This document shows, piece after piece, positions 25,986 to 39,182 of a stretch of DNA of 64,000 nucleotides (positions within the stretch are counted from its first letter, which is position 1; each line of letters opens with the position of its first letter). Source of the DNA: Paulownia fortunei (Eukaryota; Streptophyta; Magnoliopsida; Lamiales; Paulowniaceae); NCBI GenBank assembly GCA_019321725.1, contig CM033113.1:5146001-5210000 (forward strand), given 5' to 3'. The notes under the pieces were generated by a model. That model did not search any database, had not been told where the DNA came from, and saw only the letters and a program-made list of their open reading frames with translations. The position numbers were made by a program, and so were the translations under genes.

Positions 25986-26692
25986 TGATGTGGTATAGGT
26001 CGGGAATGACCTACGTAACTCAGATCATAAGTAAAAAGCTGGTGCGACCTAAATTGGGATGGACCTGGGTAGCTAGGGTTATGAGCGTGAACTAGTTGGA
26101 AGTAGGTTAGGTCGGGATGACAGAAAATTCTCATCTGGTATGGAAATTGGGTGAACAAATTAGCTCAGTACATGAGTCAAAAGAGTAGCACGACCTGTTA
26201 GGCGACTTCTATCTAAAATTGAGAAGCTTACCGACCTCCAGGTCCGACAGGTTGAGAAGCTTACCGACCTCTAGGTCGGACAGGTTGAGAAACTTACCGA
26301 CCTACAAATCGGGCAAGTTCACGAGAAAAATGAAGAAGAAATGGTTATGGATAAAAAATGACAGGGAACCTTCCTAAGGTAAATCAGAAAACGTGGATAC
26401 ACGTACAGTAATCTGTTATAACATATTGATGTTTGAAATCTCTTTTTTACCCTTGTTGAATATCTATAAATAAGAGAATTCATATCATATCATAGGTTAC
26501 ACTTTTGATATAGCAAAAATATACATATTTATCTACTTTTCATCATCTCCAAAATAATTACCACTAATTTGAGAGTCGGAGTTCTTACGCTGGATCACGC
26601 TGATATTTTGTGCAGATGATCTAACTAAAAAATAAAAAACAAAAATAATGGACTAGAACTTGAATCGCACCTTATTCAACATGTGCGTTACA
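25986..26692 (+). repeat. 3' LTR
   Basis: 707 bp, TGATGTGG...GTTACA, followed by the CTAAA target duplication at 26693. It is about 100 bp longer than the 5' LTR because of tandem duplication of a roughly 33-bp motif at 26229-26330. Many point differences from the 5' LTR indicate age. Confidence 0.9.
26229..26330 (+). repeat. ~33-bp tandem repeat in the 3' LTR only
   Basis: Three units of approximately TTACCGACCTCCAGGTCGGA followed by CAGGTTGAGAAGC. The 5' LTR has a single TTACCGACCTCCAGGT at the same place. Within each unit GACCT...AGGTC is a short palindrome. Confidence 0.85.
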
Positions 26693-26697
26693 CTAAA

Positions 26698-29600
26698 TAC
26701 AAATGGAACAACAACTTTTAAAAAAGGGGTCTATTTTATGAAAATCAATACCAGTTGTTTGAAAGCAATTTCTTTGTTGTTGAGTTAATTTCAAAAATAT
26801 TTCGGACAAATCACAATTGTAATTACTAAAGTTTAGGTTTAATATCACTTTCGTCTTAAAAATTAAAACTATGACTTTATCATTTCTTAAGTTTAAAATC
26901 AACAAGTTTAAAATCAACAAATATCATATTTTAATTTTTTTAAAATTTGGATTGGAACTGAATACGACCCGTTAAAATATTACACATATATATTTTTATT
27001 TATAATGTATGTATTTATATGATATCTAAAAATAGAAATATAATACTCTTATAATAATAATATAAAATTAATGAGTAGTTTATACTAATAATGTAAAAGG
27101 AATAAATATATTTAAAAAAATTAACTTTTTAATAATTAAAATATAAATAGTTAATTTTTATTAATAACATTATTTTATCATATATATAAATTTCATATTC
27201 ATAAAAATCATGATGGGTAGGGTTTTAAGTTTATCCAATATTTTTGTTATATTTAGAAAAATAATTTTATCAAAAACAAAAATAATTTCATTAATGTCGG
27301 GTTGAGAATAATTAAACCCAAGAAAAGAAAAAAAATAATTAATTTATATTTTTTAAAAGGAAAATTTTTAGGGAATGAATAGTCCTACCACCAAATTATA
27401 CCAATTATATGATTATAAAAAATTTTAGAAATGCACTTTTCATTCCTACTCAATTCCCACTTACCATTCTTACCATAAATAAAATTGCGTTTTCTTCTAA
27501 TCAATCACCAATATTGGTTAACAAATAATTTTAGTGTTAAAGTTGTGGTTAGTAAAAACACCTACAAGAGTTGCCATTTTTGAAATTTATGGCGCATATA
27601 CATCATTTTTTCCATCCAACTTTTGATAGAAACAAAAATAAAATTAAAGGAGTGGTTTCTAATACCACACTTCCCCTTATATTACATTTTATTCTTCCAC
27701 ATTATTTTTTTCTCATATTTTCAGTTTCCACCTCAATAATTATGGAAAATTATAGGCAACCAATCAATTTCTAGTTACCATAAAACAGCTCAATAATTAC
27801 TTGGATTATTGGTAAATTAACTCAATGGGTTAATATATCTCTAGCAATGATGAGTAAAAATATTTTCCTCTCCATAATGTCACTATAATGCCTGTTGCTA
27901 AAGCGTAGTATCTCACATATACAGTAACAATGTCCATAACTTCCATCAAAAGTACATGTATTATTCCAATGATCATCTTGACAGACTTACTTTTCTTTCT
28001 CTAAATCACTACTAGGCATACATCAAAGTATTAAAAATAATATTGTTTATTGATCAAATTAAAAAATAAAAAATAAAAAAATGTTGCAAGTAGTTATACA
28101 TGTTTAGAAAGGATTTATTAAAAACAAATGAAGTATATAAATCGTTGTCTACCTCAAACAAACCAAGTCATATGACTAGGTATGACTAACTATATCAATT
28201 TTTCTTTTAAAAAAAATAGAATTTTGTTTCATATGAGTGCCTTTTAAAATCATGAATAAAGTGGCAAAACTACATTTAAAAAAACAAAAAAAAGGACTAA
28301 AAACAAGGAAGAGAGAAAAGAAAAAAAAAAAAAAACGCCTCTTGGACACTTGCATTAAAGCCTAATAATTCCTTGCCACCAACCTCTGAGTCTTTGTAGT
28401 AACCCTTGCCCAATATTTGGGGCACTCCCTTAACTGTATCAATCTGCATCTGGCTACACGGATAAATATTCGTGATTATCTTTCGGCATTCCTTTGGTTA
28501 ATAATTAATGCTTTGCTTTCACAGTCTCTCCCCAATTAAAAGATAACATATAATATGCTTTCTTTTAATATTTGATGTCACCACACTGTTGACATGATTA
28601 GCATGACCCAACAATCACAATTTCTTCAATGATTATTAAAATCAGAGAGATTAATATAATCCCCATGGAAATTTTATCAACACTAGTGATAAGACTCGAT
28701 TCGCTATAAAACTTTGACAAGTTTATGCGAATATCAAAGTTATATCTTACGTCACTCTCCGAATATCATTTTTATAAAAATCTCTCTCTGATTGGGAGAG
28801 CCATAATTATTTTTCAATAATAGAGGGAAGAACCAAAAAAAAAAAAAACAGAAGAAGAACAAGGTTTTGGAAGAAACTATACATAGAGATGAGAGGAGAA
28901 ACGTGATTTTAGCCAAGTTATATTACATGCACAAAAATGAAAGGTTGACCCCTTAATACTCACTGTTTAGTCCCTATCCTCCTAAAGACACTTCTGAATT
29001 CTGAATTCTGAATTGAGTTGAGAGGACCTCTCATCCTACTACATTTTTCTGACATATAATTGCCACCACAATCATTCACAGCCATAACCCCACACCCCCA
29101 ACCCGCAACCCCACCTAGCTCAGGAATTATCCCTAATGCCAAAAAAAGCTAAGGCCTCATTTGTGTGTGAATTTTACTGTTTTTTAATAGGCTGACAACC
29201 GTGTTATCTCTGTAATAAATCCCAAAACCCAGGAGGGGAGAATTCAAGATAATAATACATACATAAGAAGTTGAGTCACAGTTAAATCTCAATAAAAACA
29301 CCCACCACAAATCTCAATGTGCATCAGCCAACCAAGTGCTTTTACTCCATTAGCACCTTCTCCTAGGCACACTCAATAAAGTTTCCTTTTTACATTTTGG
29401 CTTTAATTTTCTCTGGTAGAGTTAAGTCTAGTATAATGCAAAGCTTAGTTGTCTTCATAAATTGGATAAGGCTACAGAAATCAGTGAGTGAGGTTGGCAA
29501 AGCCCAATGGTTTTCTTCCACCTTACCCAATCAAAAACCATTCTTTCGAGACTTGTGAGGAACTTACAATCCCATACATATGTGTATTTACACACATATA

Positions 29601-30350
29601 TACAGCACATACACCCACAGATTCAATGTAGAAAAAGGAAAACCCTACTTCAAGACTCTGCCTATTGTTTTTCTTTTTTTTTTTTTTTAAACCAAAAGTG
29701 GAAAAAAGGGAATCTTGACATTTTGGTTTTTTGGGGTTCTTTCAGAGAGTCCAAAGGAGTAACCCAAACTTGTCACTCTTTTTTATCTCCTTCACAACTT
29801 TCTGTGGGCGTTTTGGACTTTTTCCGTACCAGAAAAAACCCACCATTCAGATTCAAACCACATTTTCAGATAAGAGTAAAATGCATACAAGTGAACATAG
29901 TTGTAACTGAGATTCTCATGTGAAAGGCCCATCATTTTAATTTGTTTTTGCCATTTTGTTTCAGTTTTTCCTGTTTTGAGGGCCTAAGAGAGTTAAAAAG
30001 CCCATGTCATCTATATCTCTCTGGATTTTGTCCTTTTCCCCTCTGGTGCTGCAAGCGACTCGTTTTTTCAGTCCTTGATATCTGTAATTTCCTTTGGAAG
30101 CTTGCAGTAGTTCCTGGGATATCACACAAATTCTGCAGCCCATTTTTCTTTTCGGTTGGTTCTTGTGGGGCTTGCTTTTCACAGTTCCAATTTGAGATAA
30201 AACTGAGAAAAAAGCTCGTTTCTTTTTGGAGCCATTTAACCAAAGGCATGGTAGATTCCTGATATTATTCTCTTACATTAGAACCCCATTTTCCTCGCAT
30301 TGATTCCCTTGAAAGCCTCAACATTTTTATCCACACCAACACCCCCCTTT
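26698..30350. other. Intergenic region between the retrotransposon and the S40 gene
   Basis: Strongly AT-rich to about 28350, with homopolymer A runs (for example 28320-28336 and 28836-28848). It then has mixed composition up to the S40 promoter. No protein I can recognise on either strand. Confidence 0.55.
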
Positions 30351-30357
30351 CCTTGTC

Positions 30358-30366
30358 TATATATAG
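30358..30366 (+). promoter_or_regulatory. TATA box of the S40 gene
   Basis: TATATATAG lies 79 bp before the ATG at 30445 and follows a C/T-rich stretch. It implies a transcript start near 30390 and a short 5' UTR. Confidence 0.65.
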
Positions 30367-30444
30367 TGGGCTTTTGGGTTTGAGGTGCATTTCAAGTTTT
30401 ATCTCCCTCTTTCAGTCCTAGGTTTGTAACTTGTGACGGCAGCC

Positions 30445-31032
30445 ATGGCAGATTTGCATGGTGGCTTCAGCAGCGGAGGCGGAATGGCGGCACTGGACAC
30501 TGAAGATTTTCAAGAAGAGGAGGTGTGGGCTATGATGAAGGCAAGAGATGGCTCAAACTCAAAGTCAAAATCAAGAAAGAATTCATCTGGTTCATCCTCC
30601 TCCTCATCTGCATGGCGCTTCACCGCCACCTCAAGGACCATCCCGAGAGCCACCTCCGGCGGCCACCTGGAGCTCCCCGCCACCGCACGGGCACACCAGT
30701 CATCAGCACCTGTGAACATTCCTGACTGGTCCAAGATTTTGAAGAAGAAGCCTAAGAAGAACTTGTGGGATGATGCATGTGATGCACATAATGATGATGG
30801 TGGTGGTGGGAGCTGGAAATTTCACCATGTTAAAGTTGATGATTTTGAGAGTGATGATGCGGATGGGGATGGTGATGATATGCTCCCACCCCATGAGTAT
30901 TTGGCCAGGAGGATTGCCAGTACTCAGATTGCTTCATTCTCAATGTGTGAAGGAGTTGGAAGGACTCTCAAAGGAAGAGACCTCAGCAACTTGAGGAATG
31001 CCATTTTAACCAAGACTGGTTTTCTTGAATAA
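30445..31032 (+). CDS. S40-type senescence regulator family protein (DUF584)
   Basis: Single-exon gene, 195 aa. I chose ATG 30445 (context GCCATGGC) because the frame opens only four codons upstream at a GTG. Family signatures in order: N-terminal [14 protein letters not shown] (about residues 19-32), a Ser/Lys-rich linker, [13 protein letters not shown] (about 89-101), a Gly/Asp-rich linker, [10 protein letters not shown] and the C-terminal block [20 protein letters not shown] followed by [12 protein letters not shown]. These match the plant S40/DUF584 family, whose barley and Arabidopsis members are induced in leaf senescence and include nuclear proteins. Molecular activity is not known. 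The length is typical, with no breaks. The TATA box is at 30358. Confidence 0.93.
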   Translation: MADLHGGFSSGGGMAALDTEDFQEEEVWAMMKARDGSNSKSKSRKNSSGSSSSSSAWRFTATSRTIPRATSGGHLELPATARAHQSSAPVNIPDWSKILKKKPKKNLWDDACDAHNDDGGGGSWKFHHVKVDDFESDDADGDGDDMLPPHEYLARRIASTQIASFSMCEGVGRTLKGRDLSNLRNAILTKTGFLE

Positions 31033-32640
31033 ATAGAAAAACACCCCATCATCATCATCATCCATATATGGTACCATCATAGAGTAAGATCAACCATGGG
31101 TCACTGTCATTGCATGATCGATCTTCATCAGCAGTAGCAGAAAATTAAAGGGTCCCAATATATGCTTTTTTTCTTAGTTGTTTATGATTTTGGGTTTTTG
31201 TGATTCATGCATGTATAGTGCTTTGTGTACTAAATGGAGTGGATCGACCCAGAGCAAAAATCTTTGGTTGTCAGAGCTGGCCTTTTTGGGGGGTTTTCAA
31301 AGGTAGTACTACTAGTATATTAAAGAAATCAATGGCAGGCTCTGAGATTTTGTATGGAAGATTTGCGTTTTAGGCGAATAGACTATTTTGTATCTGGGTC
31401 CAGGCATATCAAAGGAAAGTTAAAAGTAGTTTTATCTCTTTATATCTGTCTTATGTTGCCATTTATTTTTTCTCATTCTTGTGTTCAGATAAATTAATTG
31501 ACCCTTATCTGTGTTTTAATTCGTTGATAAGATAATCACATGTGACGCCTGCCTGAAATGGACATATTACTATGCAAATCTGTCTAATAATTATTAATTG
31601 CCAAAACATGAAGATGAGCCTACTGGCTCTGGTAGCATTTAATAAAAGTAGTTTTAATGTTTGGCAATATATATATGTATATATAATAATACTAATAATG
31701 TTCTTTGCCTAATTACTATTTATTTATGTTACACACACACACACATATATATATATATAATAATAATAATAATAAAAATGTTCTTGCTTTGCTATTTGTT
31801 GTGTTTCTCTATACATGCCTTGCCTGGCTGCTTAAGAGTTGCATGATGATGATGCTGTCATCAGGCTATACAATGGAGCCAACTAGTATTTTATTTTCAT
31901 CATTTGTCTTCACATTATATATCTCATCATCAAAATATCAAAGATATATGAAAAAATTAATGAAAACAATCTAATAAATAATTATTTAAGGATCTCCAGC
32001 TATGAATTTATTTTCATATGTTAAAAAAATTTCCTCTTTGAAAATGGTCACATTGATTATGGTGGTGTCAGCTGTAAAAAAACATAAAGCCAGAGGTTTT
32101 GACAATTGATTCTAATTAAAAAGGATGAATACTTATAAATTTATGTAATCTTTTGGACCTATGGTATAGACAGGGGTGCCATAAATTTGGCCTCCAGTCT
32201 AGCAAGAGTTTCGGACCTGTGCCCTTTTACCTAAACAGTGATGGAAAGTAGTAAAAACTACTAGTGTGATGTATGGGATAGTAGGCATTATTATGCAGAA
32301 ATGAATATCTAAGTTCAAAGGACGATTTGGTTGTCAAATAATGTTTATTTATTAATATTAAACGCTCAAATGATGCTAGACTTTATATAAATTATGACTT
32401 CCTTAAGTTTGGAATTGTTGTGCCTGCCCTAGACAATCATTGTGTTGCTTGGAAAGAAATAAGTTTTGCAAGCATATTTGGCATGTATTAACCTAACATT
32501 CAAGGTAATTATAAATATTTAAATATGTTGCCAAAGGTCATGTTAAATTTTGCATGATAACTTAATTATTTCACAAGTAGTCGTGTCGTTTAAATTATTG
32601 ATTTTAGAAAATTCAGATAAGTAACCGTTACTCATCTTTA
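31033..32640. other. Intergenic region after the S40 gene
   Basis: Presumed 3' UTR (with a CAT-repeat near 31050), then AT-rich DNA. There is a compound microsatellite at 31729-31774: (AC)n, (AT)n and (AAT)n in series. No coding sequence recognised. Confidence 0.55.
31729..31774. repeat. Compound (AC)n(AT)n(AAT)n microsatellite
   Basis: Three adjacent simple repeats, six to seven units each, with no interruption. Confidence 0.9.
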
Positions 32641-32689
32641 TAATTTTTAAAAAGTATGTTATATGACTTCCACGTAGCATAAAAATGTA

Positions 32690-33130
32690 AAAAATAATTT
32701 TTTGTTTGAATACCAATCAATGTACTTTCGTTTACGAAAAGAAAAATTTCGAACATATATTTTATGGACCCACATAATTTATTTTTTGTCGCAATAACAA
32801 CAAACGTACTTGTTTTTCGAAAGTCAAAACTTTGAATATACATTTTATTGACCCTCATAATTTGTTTTTTGTTGGAATATCAACTAACGTGCTTACATTT
32901 TTTAAAGTCAAAATCGCATAATTTATTTTTTATCGAAATATCAATTACCGTACTTATATATTTTAAAATCAAAACTTCAAACATACACTTTATTGACCAT
33001 CATAATTTATTTTTTGTCAGAATATTAACTAATGTGCTTAAGTTTTAGAAAGTTAACTTTGAACATAACTTTATTAACCCACATAATTTTAAGAAAGAAA
33101 TATTGACAATTTATTGTTCCTCATAATTTA
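32690..33130. repeat. Degenerate ~84-bp tandem repeat array
   Basis: About five units. Each contains CATAATTTATTTTTTGTCG, then AATATCAACTAACGTACTT, then AAAGTCAAAACTTCGAACAT and ACTTTATTGACCC. The CATAATTT word recurs near 32772, 32857, 32917, 33000 and 33079; the 60-bp interval marks a unit with an internal deletion. Units differ at many positions, so the array is old. Confidence 0.8.
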
Positions 33131-36100
33131 AAGAAAAGAATATTAACACTTGTACATTGTATGAGGACTATACATGGTTTTTACAAATATATGTTTTGAT
33201 GAATTAGATCGTACCAATGTTAGAAAAACATATTGAAACCTAGGTATTTCATAAGATTGGAAGTATATGCAACAAGTGGTATTTCTTGTATAAGTTTAGA
33301 ATGTTTTGCATTCTTAATAAAATGGGGGAGTTACAAAAGTTATCATTGAGGTTTGAGTTATTTATATGTCTAAATTTATAAATTATAAATAATACTTTAT
33401 AATTATTTTTATTTTATAAATTGCACCTATTGAGGATATTTGTAAATAAAGACAAACTTTAAGAGGTATTTATAATTTTAATTTTTTTTAATTTTTTTTT
33501 ATAATTAGACTAAATTTTAAGGATTGTTTTTATTATTTATCCAAATAAATGTAATAACATTTCAAAATAGAATATTAACCCCAACAATTGGGAATAAAGC
33601 ATGCTAAAATAAAAGCTCGTGATCAAACTGATAAGTCAGTAACAAATGAAAGTATTTTTAACCCACTTAAGTTTACTTCACCCAAACAAGTCTCTAACTT
33701 ACCAAGTGGAAATAAATATATAGTTCCAAAATTACTGCTCTCAGAATACAATATTTTTTCAATCGTTAGTGTGAAATTATATAGAATATAAATAAAAATA
33801 ATCGAAAAAAATAATAGGTCCAATACCCTCGAACCATAGTCAACGTCACATTATCAAAATTCTTTCCTATATTGCATGTGTGGAGGCAGTAAAGAAAATT
33901 AATAAAAATAATCCAGTTATAATTAGATTTCAGGGAAAAACAAATTCATGGCTATTTGAAAAACAAAATACAAAATTAAAAGGAGTATGGTGGACAAGTA
34001 GTCAAAACTCAAATAATGGTTATTTTGGGGCAAATTATGCCTCCCTTTTGGTACACAAATCTAAAAGGAGCACAATAATTATTATTAAAATAAACAAAAG
34101 AAAAGCAGAGCATCAATTTGGCAAAAAAATAAATAAATTAAATTAAACAAACTTTTTGGGTTAGACCCCAAAAGCACAACGGCTAGTTGGCTGTAACCTT
34201 AACCCATTTCAACCGATGTTATTACAAGATTTCTTGAAACGTCGGACTATCCATTCACTGAATCTTGCAGTATTTATTGATGAGTACTGAATGTAAGTAT
34301 TCCACTACCAATTGTGTCAACTATTTCCATTTTTCTTTCCATTTTTTTCGCTGATGATGATGTGCGGGCTGTGGAGATCACCCTGAATCTTTAATTTCAA
34401 AGAAATTTCTAGTTCTTACATCGTTGCGTGATTTTGAGTTCATCCGATAAGAAAAGAAAAAGGGATTTATACAGTGCCGTTGAAGAATGGCTTGTTTCTC
34501 GAAACGGGTACATTCCCAGAGGCCCAAACACTTTATTTTGCATGTATATTTCGTGTATTGTGTTCTATTTATATACTTGAAATGTGGTGGAATTCTATTG
34601 ATTAATGTGGATAATTGTGAACCACGGATGAAAAACTGTTTCCTTTCCTTTCTTTATACGTAAACACTGTGGAGGGATGCTGATTCTAGAGGGGAAGCTT
34701 TGAAAATTCCTGATTCTTTAGTACATGCAATGACATCATTTATGCAAATTTCTGAGGCAAAATATTTTCAAGAACTTTATTAAAGCAAAGATGGACTCTT
34801 AAATGTGGCAGTTACCCCTTTTCAGTAGATGTGCTATTCTGTAGTAAATTCGTGGTAAATCTATGCTGCTTCCAAACTTTGTTGGAACTATGGGGCTGCT
34901 ACAACTTTACCGTCTCCTTTACTCTGAGGGTTTAGGTTAGTGCAGCTGGTTTTTAGTTCCTGTGTTAGATCCTTAAAAGTCAATCTGGATATGGATCATT
35001 CCTTATTAGTATCAGTGTTAATTAACCATAGGTCTTCTCATGTGTGGTACAAGTATGGAACGAGAGAATGAATAAAGAAATTATGATCACATCAAGTGCC
35101 ATTAATACTCGAATATTTCATATTTCTGCTGCCCCATGCCTTTGTCTCTTGACCCTGTGTGCTACATGGCATCTATCTTCATCTTCCCATGTGGCTCCTT
35201 GGTACATGATTAGCAATATATATCATTACCATTAGTAACAATTCAAGAAACCTTAAGTTCCTCAGTTATTGACTGCAACTACAAACAAATGAATTACACG
35301 TTAGCATCTGTAAGTAGTTCCTATAAATCAAGTCTGTGATATTTGTAATCTTAGATGCTGTGTTATCCCTGAAATCCAGCATTCCTAAAAATAGCTTAAA
35401 CTCATTATGTGGAGGACAGGTCTGCTACATCATCCACTAATATCAACGCAAGATTGCAGCTATCCATAATCCCTATATATTATAATAATCTGTTCTGTTA
35501 GTCATCATAGGTACAAATTAATGTGCGAGTCAAATGTAGTTGTAGTAGGTGGCTAATACTACTGAATGTTGTAATTTTGGCCTGCAGGAGAACACGTATC
35601 ATTTTTTCATTTTTTTCAGAAAGGGAAAAATAATTTCTTTCTATTTTTCTTGAATCAGAATTTTGCTTATGGGATTCAACAATCATGATAGAACTGTCCA
35701 CGAGCTCCAAAAAGGGGGCTACTTGATCCTGTGAGTCTCTGAGTTGACCAATACAAAGTGAGCTTGTATCCTTTAGCATGTAAAGTACGCATGGTGGTCC
35801 TCTTGGATCTGTTCTTGATTAATCTTAGTTGTTAAAAAAGAAGCCTTACCAACCTGATTATGAGTTACTATTACTAAAATCTATGACCTGTGCCCTTGTG
35901 ATCCGTGATTATTCTCCAAGATTGGGTAAGATTTCTTGAACCGGCTATAGAGTAGAAATCTTAATTATTTTCCTTTACCTCCCAAATCAGTGTACTTATT
36001 TATTTCGCATCAATCCTGCATTAGGTCTCTTTCCTTACAAGGTAGTTCATCACCTGATGGTGTTCTTGATAAATTTATTGAAGCAGAGTACAGAAACTAA

Positions 36101-36740
36101 AAATCAATAATCAGGCAATTATAGATGCAATAACATAAATACCATTTAACCTGTAAACTTATGTCCCTCAATTGAACGATTCATTTCCAAATGGACCATT
36201 TGATAGTAGATAATTATGAGAGATGGAAGCTCTATTAATTATTCGATCTATTAGTTATTAGTTTTCATAGTCTTTCACTGAAACTCATTTCAGTATTTCA
36301 TAACTTTTAACTTTTCCGCTTTACCCATGCTTTTGTAATGCTTAAAAAGAGAAAACTTTATCAGAATCTCCGCAAAGTTTAGCTCTTTTGTCCAGTAAAG
36401 ATATCTTGGCGGGGCTCTTCTGACCTTTATGACACATTAGACCTGAAAAGAAATTGCACGCCACACTAAAATTATGCTCTTGAAAATGCTCCAATTATCT
36501 TCTTATATAAACTAAACTCCTTTATTGATTCATTTATTTGTTGCTTGACAGTCTTCTTCTCAATGGATCATTACTTCTGCAGCGGCAGTGGTGAAAGACT
36601 TTGCTTAGTTACCACAACAAGCATATGGTTTCTGTTGGCTGCTTGAAAGCTAATTCTGTGCTTTATCAAGTGTGAATGGAGCATCTTTCATTCGGAAAAG
36701 TGCTAACTAATTCTGTTATTTGCTTTCTTAAGTTTCTTTT
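33131..36740. other. AT-rich intergenic DNA
   Basis: No recognisable gene. There are only short open frames on both strands, none with family motifs. The stretch from about 34150 onwards is less AT-rich than the flanks but shows no convincing exon. Confidence 0.5.
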
Positions 36741-36748
36741 TGCTAAAA

Positions 36749-39182
36749 TAGGGGTGGTGCCATTATGAACCAGAAGTTTTGGGAATTTTGGTGATGAAGG
36801 AAACAATAACGTTGGTCATGCTAAGACCAAGGGTATGCTATTCATAAAGGTTTGGTTGACTATATAGCAAAACATAAGTGCATGCACCATAATGGCTTAA
36901 TAGACGTATACAGTAGTGTGGTTCACTTACAAAAGATGCCTAATGGATTTGGTGAGTATCCATTATTACCCATTAATTTTCTTGTAAAAATCACTCATAA
37001 AGCTAAAAAAGTTGTTAAATCATCTTCAGCAGTTTAATCCTTCTCAAAATTGCGATGGTGTGAAAAGATAACAAATACAACAACTTAAAGATATGAATTA
37101 ATTTGCAAATGTACACTAGTTAACTTGAATTTTTACATGAAGTTCATATGAAGAGCATGTTATAGAAGGTTGCTTATAAAAAACTTTACTGAAATTGGAG
37201 CTATAGTAGTTTAATGGACGAAATGGAGGAATAGTAAGTAGGCAGGATCCGTATCAGATATGCAACAAGAAAATTTTATCTCAATAGTGGAGAAAATCTG
37301 TTCTTGTTCAGCTTATGCTTCACATAAAAACAGCATAACGAAAGATGTTAATTGCTCAAATGTATGCCATTTTTATTTCAGAACAATTGAAGTTGAAACT
37401 GATGGACTTACCGACTGGATAAATTCCTTTCCGAATGGTTCATAATTCATCAAACAAGCTCTCTCTTCTGGTGCATACTTTTTGCTTTGGAGTGAATGGA
37501 TTTCTCTCCACCTTTAAGTTATTGGGAACTTTCACTTAACTAAGGTGGATGCCAGTTTTTGGAGCTTAATATGCCAATCAATCTCACTTCTTATTTTGTA
37601 TCTTGATTTCTATCTTGGGGGCAAATATTTGTATGCCAATGAAGATGTTAATTGGGAGAACCTTTTGTTGAATTAATGTGGAGAATGTTTATGATGGAAG
37701 AATATGTTGCAGCATTTCACATAAGTTTTAATAGATTTTGATTGTCTTTTGTTTACTTTTCTGCGGACAAGTTTGTCTAACGATCGTTTTGGTCTATTAT
37801 GATACAGATGAGACTATTATGGTTTACTTCATGTTTTTGTCTATTGCAAATCTTTCACTAATGTACTACTGAGAAGAACTTATTTTGTAATTAGGCTGTG
37901 GATTCTTCTAACCTTTATACATGGACTCAAAGCATTGAATATTTGGATCAGGTTCTACTTTAATTAGCTAAATGTCTATATGTGACAGTTTCTTTGACCA
38001 ATGTGTGTCTGTTGGTTTTAGCATGAACTTTGATGAATGATTGCTTATTCTTCTAATTTTTATGTAAGCATAACTTTGTTTTGTTAGTCACCAAAAAAAG
38101 GCACTTAGGTTAACACATTTTTACTGTATTTGTTGAATATATGTATCTGCTCCTCAGAAATACTGCAGAGTTGCAATATGGCAGTACTGACTGTGAGGGG
38201 ATTGCTCTGATAGGCCAGAAGCCAGCCAGATTTCCAGATCTCATAAGAGGTTCAAGGAAGGAAATTCCTGAGCGATGTGGTGCAGATGAAAATGCTCTCA
38301 GGATTTGATTTTATTGGGTTTTTTTATCTTGCTGTCCAGGTGAAAATTCTATCCCAAATTTGCCCAAACGATGGAGATGCAAGCCTATGACATTCCTATC
38401 TTCAAATTTGTAGTGTTGTGATGTACTTTTTCTACCTGACAAAGAACAAAATTTGGCTCACTCTTTCTGAAGTAGAGGATTTATTTCTAATAGTATTAGT
38501 CCTCTTATCATTCTTGATAATCTCATCAAATGCTTATATTCTCTGCTATCTGTTCTGCCCACTTTTTTCTTTCTCAGAGTTACATTTTTCTTTCTTTAAA
38601 GCTGAAACTTCAACCCTTAGTATGAATAATTAAATTTGACAGAATGATCTATGTCCAGAAATGTTAGTGAAATAATTTCTTCAGTTGTGTTTTTGACATC
38701 AAACCCCTCAACGACCTGTTGAATCCTGTGATTTTTTAGGTAGAGAGTTTGCTTCCAAGTAAGGATTCTGCCAAATTTTTTTGGATATTTCCAGTATATC
38801 CGAGTCACAAATATGAATTAGCCAGCTTCAAACTACCACTAATTTCTTGCTGAAAATCTATGAAAAATTGGAGAAAAAATCAGTGAAATTATTTTGAAGC
38901 ATAGAGTTATTTTTTCTGCAGTTCTAGTTCCTGTTACATTGCCTGTAAGCTAGATTGCTAATATCGGCCAAAAAGTAGAAAATTTTTAGGCCATGGGGGT
39001 GGGAAACTGCTCAATGACTATAACTGCAGAAGTGGGCCTTCGCGTAGTTATTACATGTTCGTTTAAAGCATATAAAAAATTTACTTCTCTTGAATTGCTG
39101 CTTTCTAATGACAATCTGAGAAGTGTTTTCTAATTGTGTCTCACATGTTGGGTACACGGTGCAGCAATGTTGAATCTGAAGA
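36749..39182 (+). other. Exon-like segments of an unidentified or decayed gene
   Basis: Three stretches look protein-like but do not join. At about 36751-36835 an AG-bounded segment precedes wording such as GNFGDEGNNNVGHAKTKG, but in a different frame from GGAIMNQKFW just before it. At 38159-38309, after acceptor CCTCAG, 50 open codons (TAELQYGSTDCEGIALIG, then QKPARFPDLIRGSRKEIPE) end at TGA. At about 39165-39220, after GTGCAG, an acidic tail NVESEEIDLGDDDNDVS ends at TAA. I do not recognise the family. This could be a pseudogene, an alternatively ended gene or chance. Confidence 0.25.

Larger units (their letters stand above)
16189..26692 (+). mobile_element. Ty3/gypsy LTR retrotransposon, Tat lineage, degenerate full-length copy
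   Basis: A 10.5-kb element flanked by the 5-bp target-site duplication CTAAA (16184-16188 and 26693-26697). It has LTRs starting TGATGTGG and ending ACA (ATA in the left copy), a tRNA-Asp-like primer site, gag, protease, RT, RNase H, a second archaeal-type RNase H, integrase, a tandem-repeat 3' region, an antisense ORF relic and a polypurine tract. The dual RNase H, the PBS type and the long 3' region with an antisense ORF are features of the Tat/Ogre/Retand group. Many in-frame stops, mostly TAG, and frame changes mean no intact polyprotein. The two LTRs differ visibly at many positions, so the insertion is old. Confidence 0.93.

Noticed and set aside
29507..30262. Several plus-strand frames upstream of the S40 gene
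   Set aside because: They lie before the S40 TATA box, are T-rich with no motifs, and stop before the promoter.
30510..30994. Alternative-frame ORFs inside the S40 gene
   Set aside because: Overlap the well-supported single-exon S40 frame; GC-rich coding sequence often leaves other frames open.
35498..35779. 93-codon minus-strand frame
   Set aside because: No family motif, splice partner or compositional shift; likely chance.
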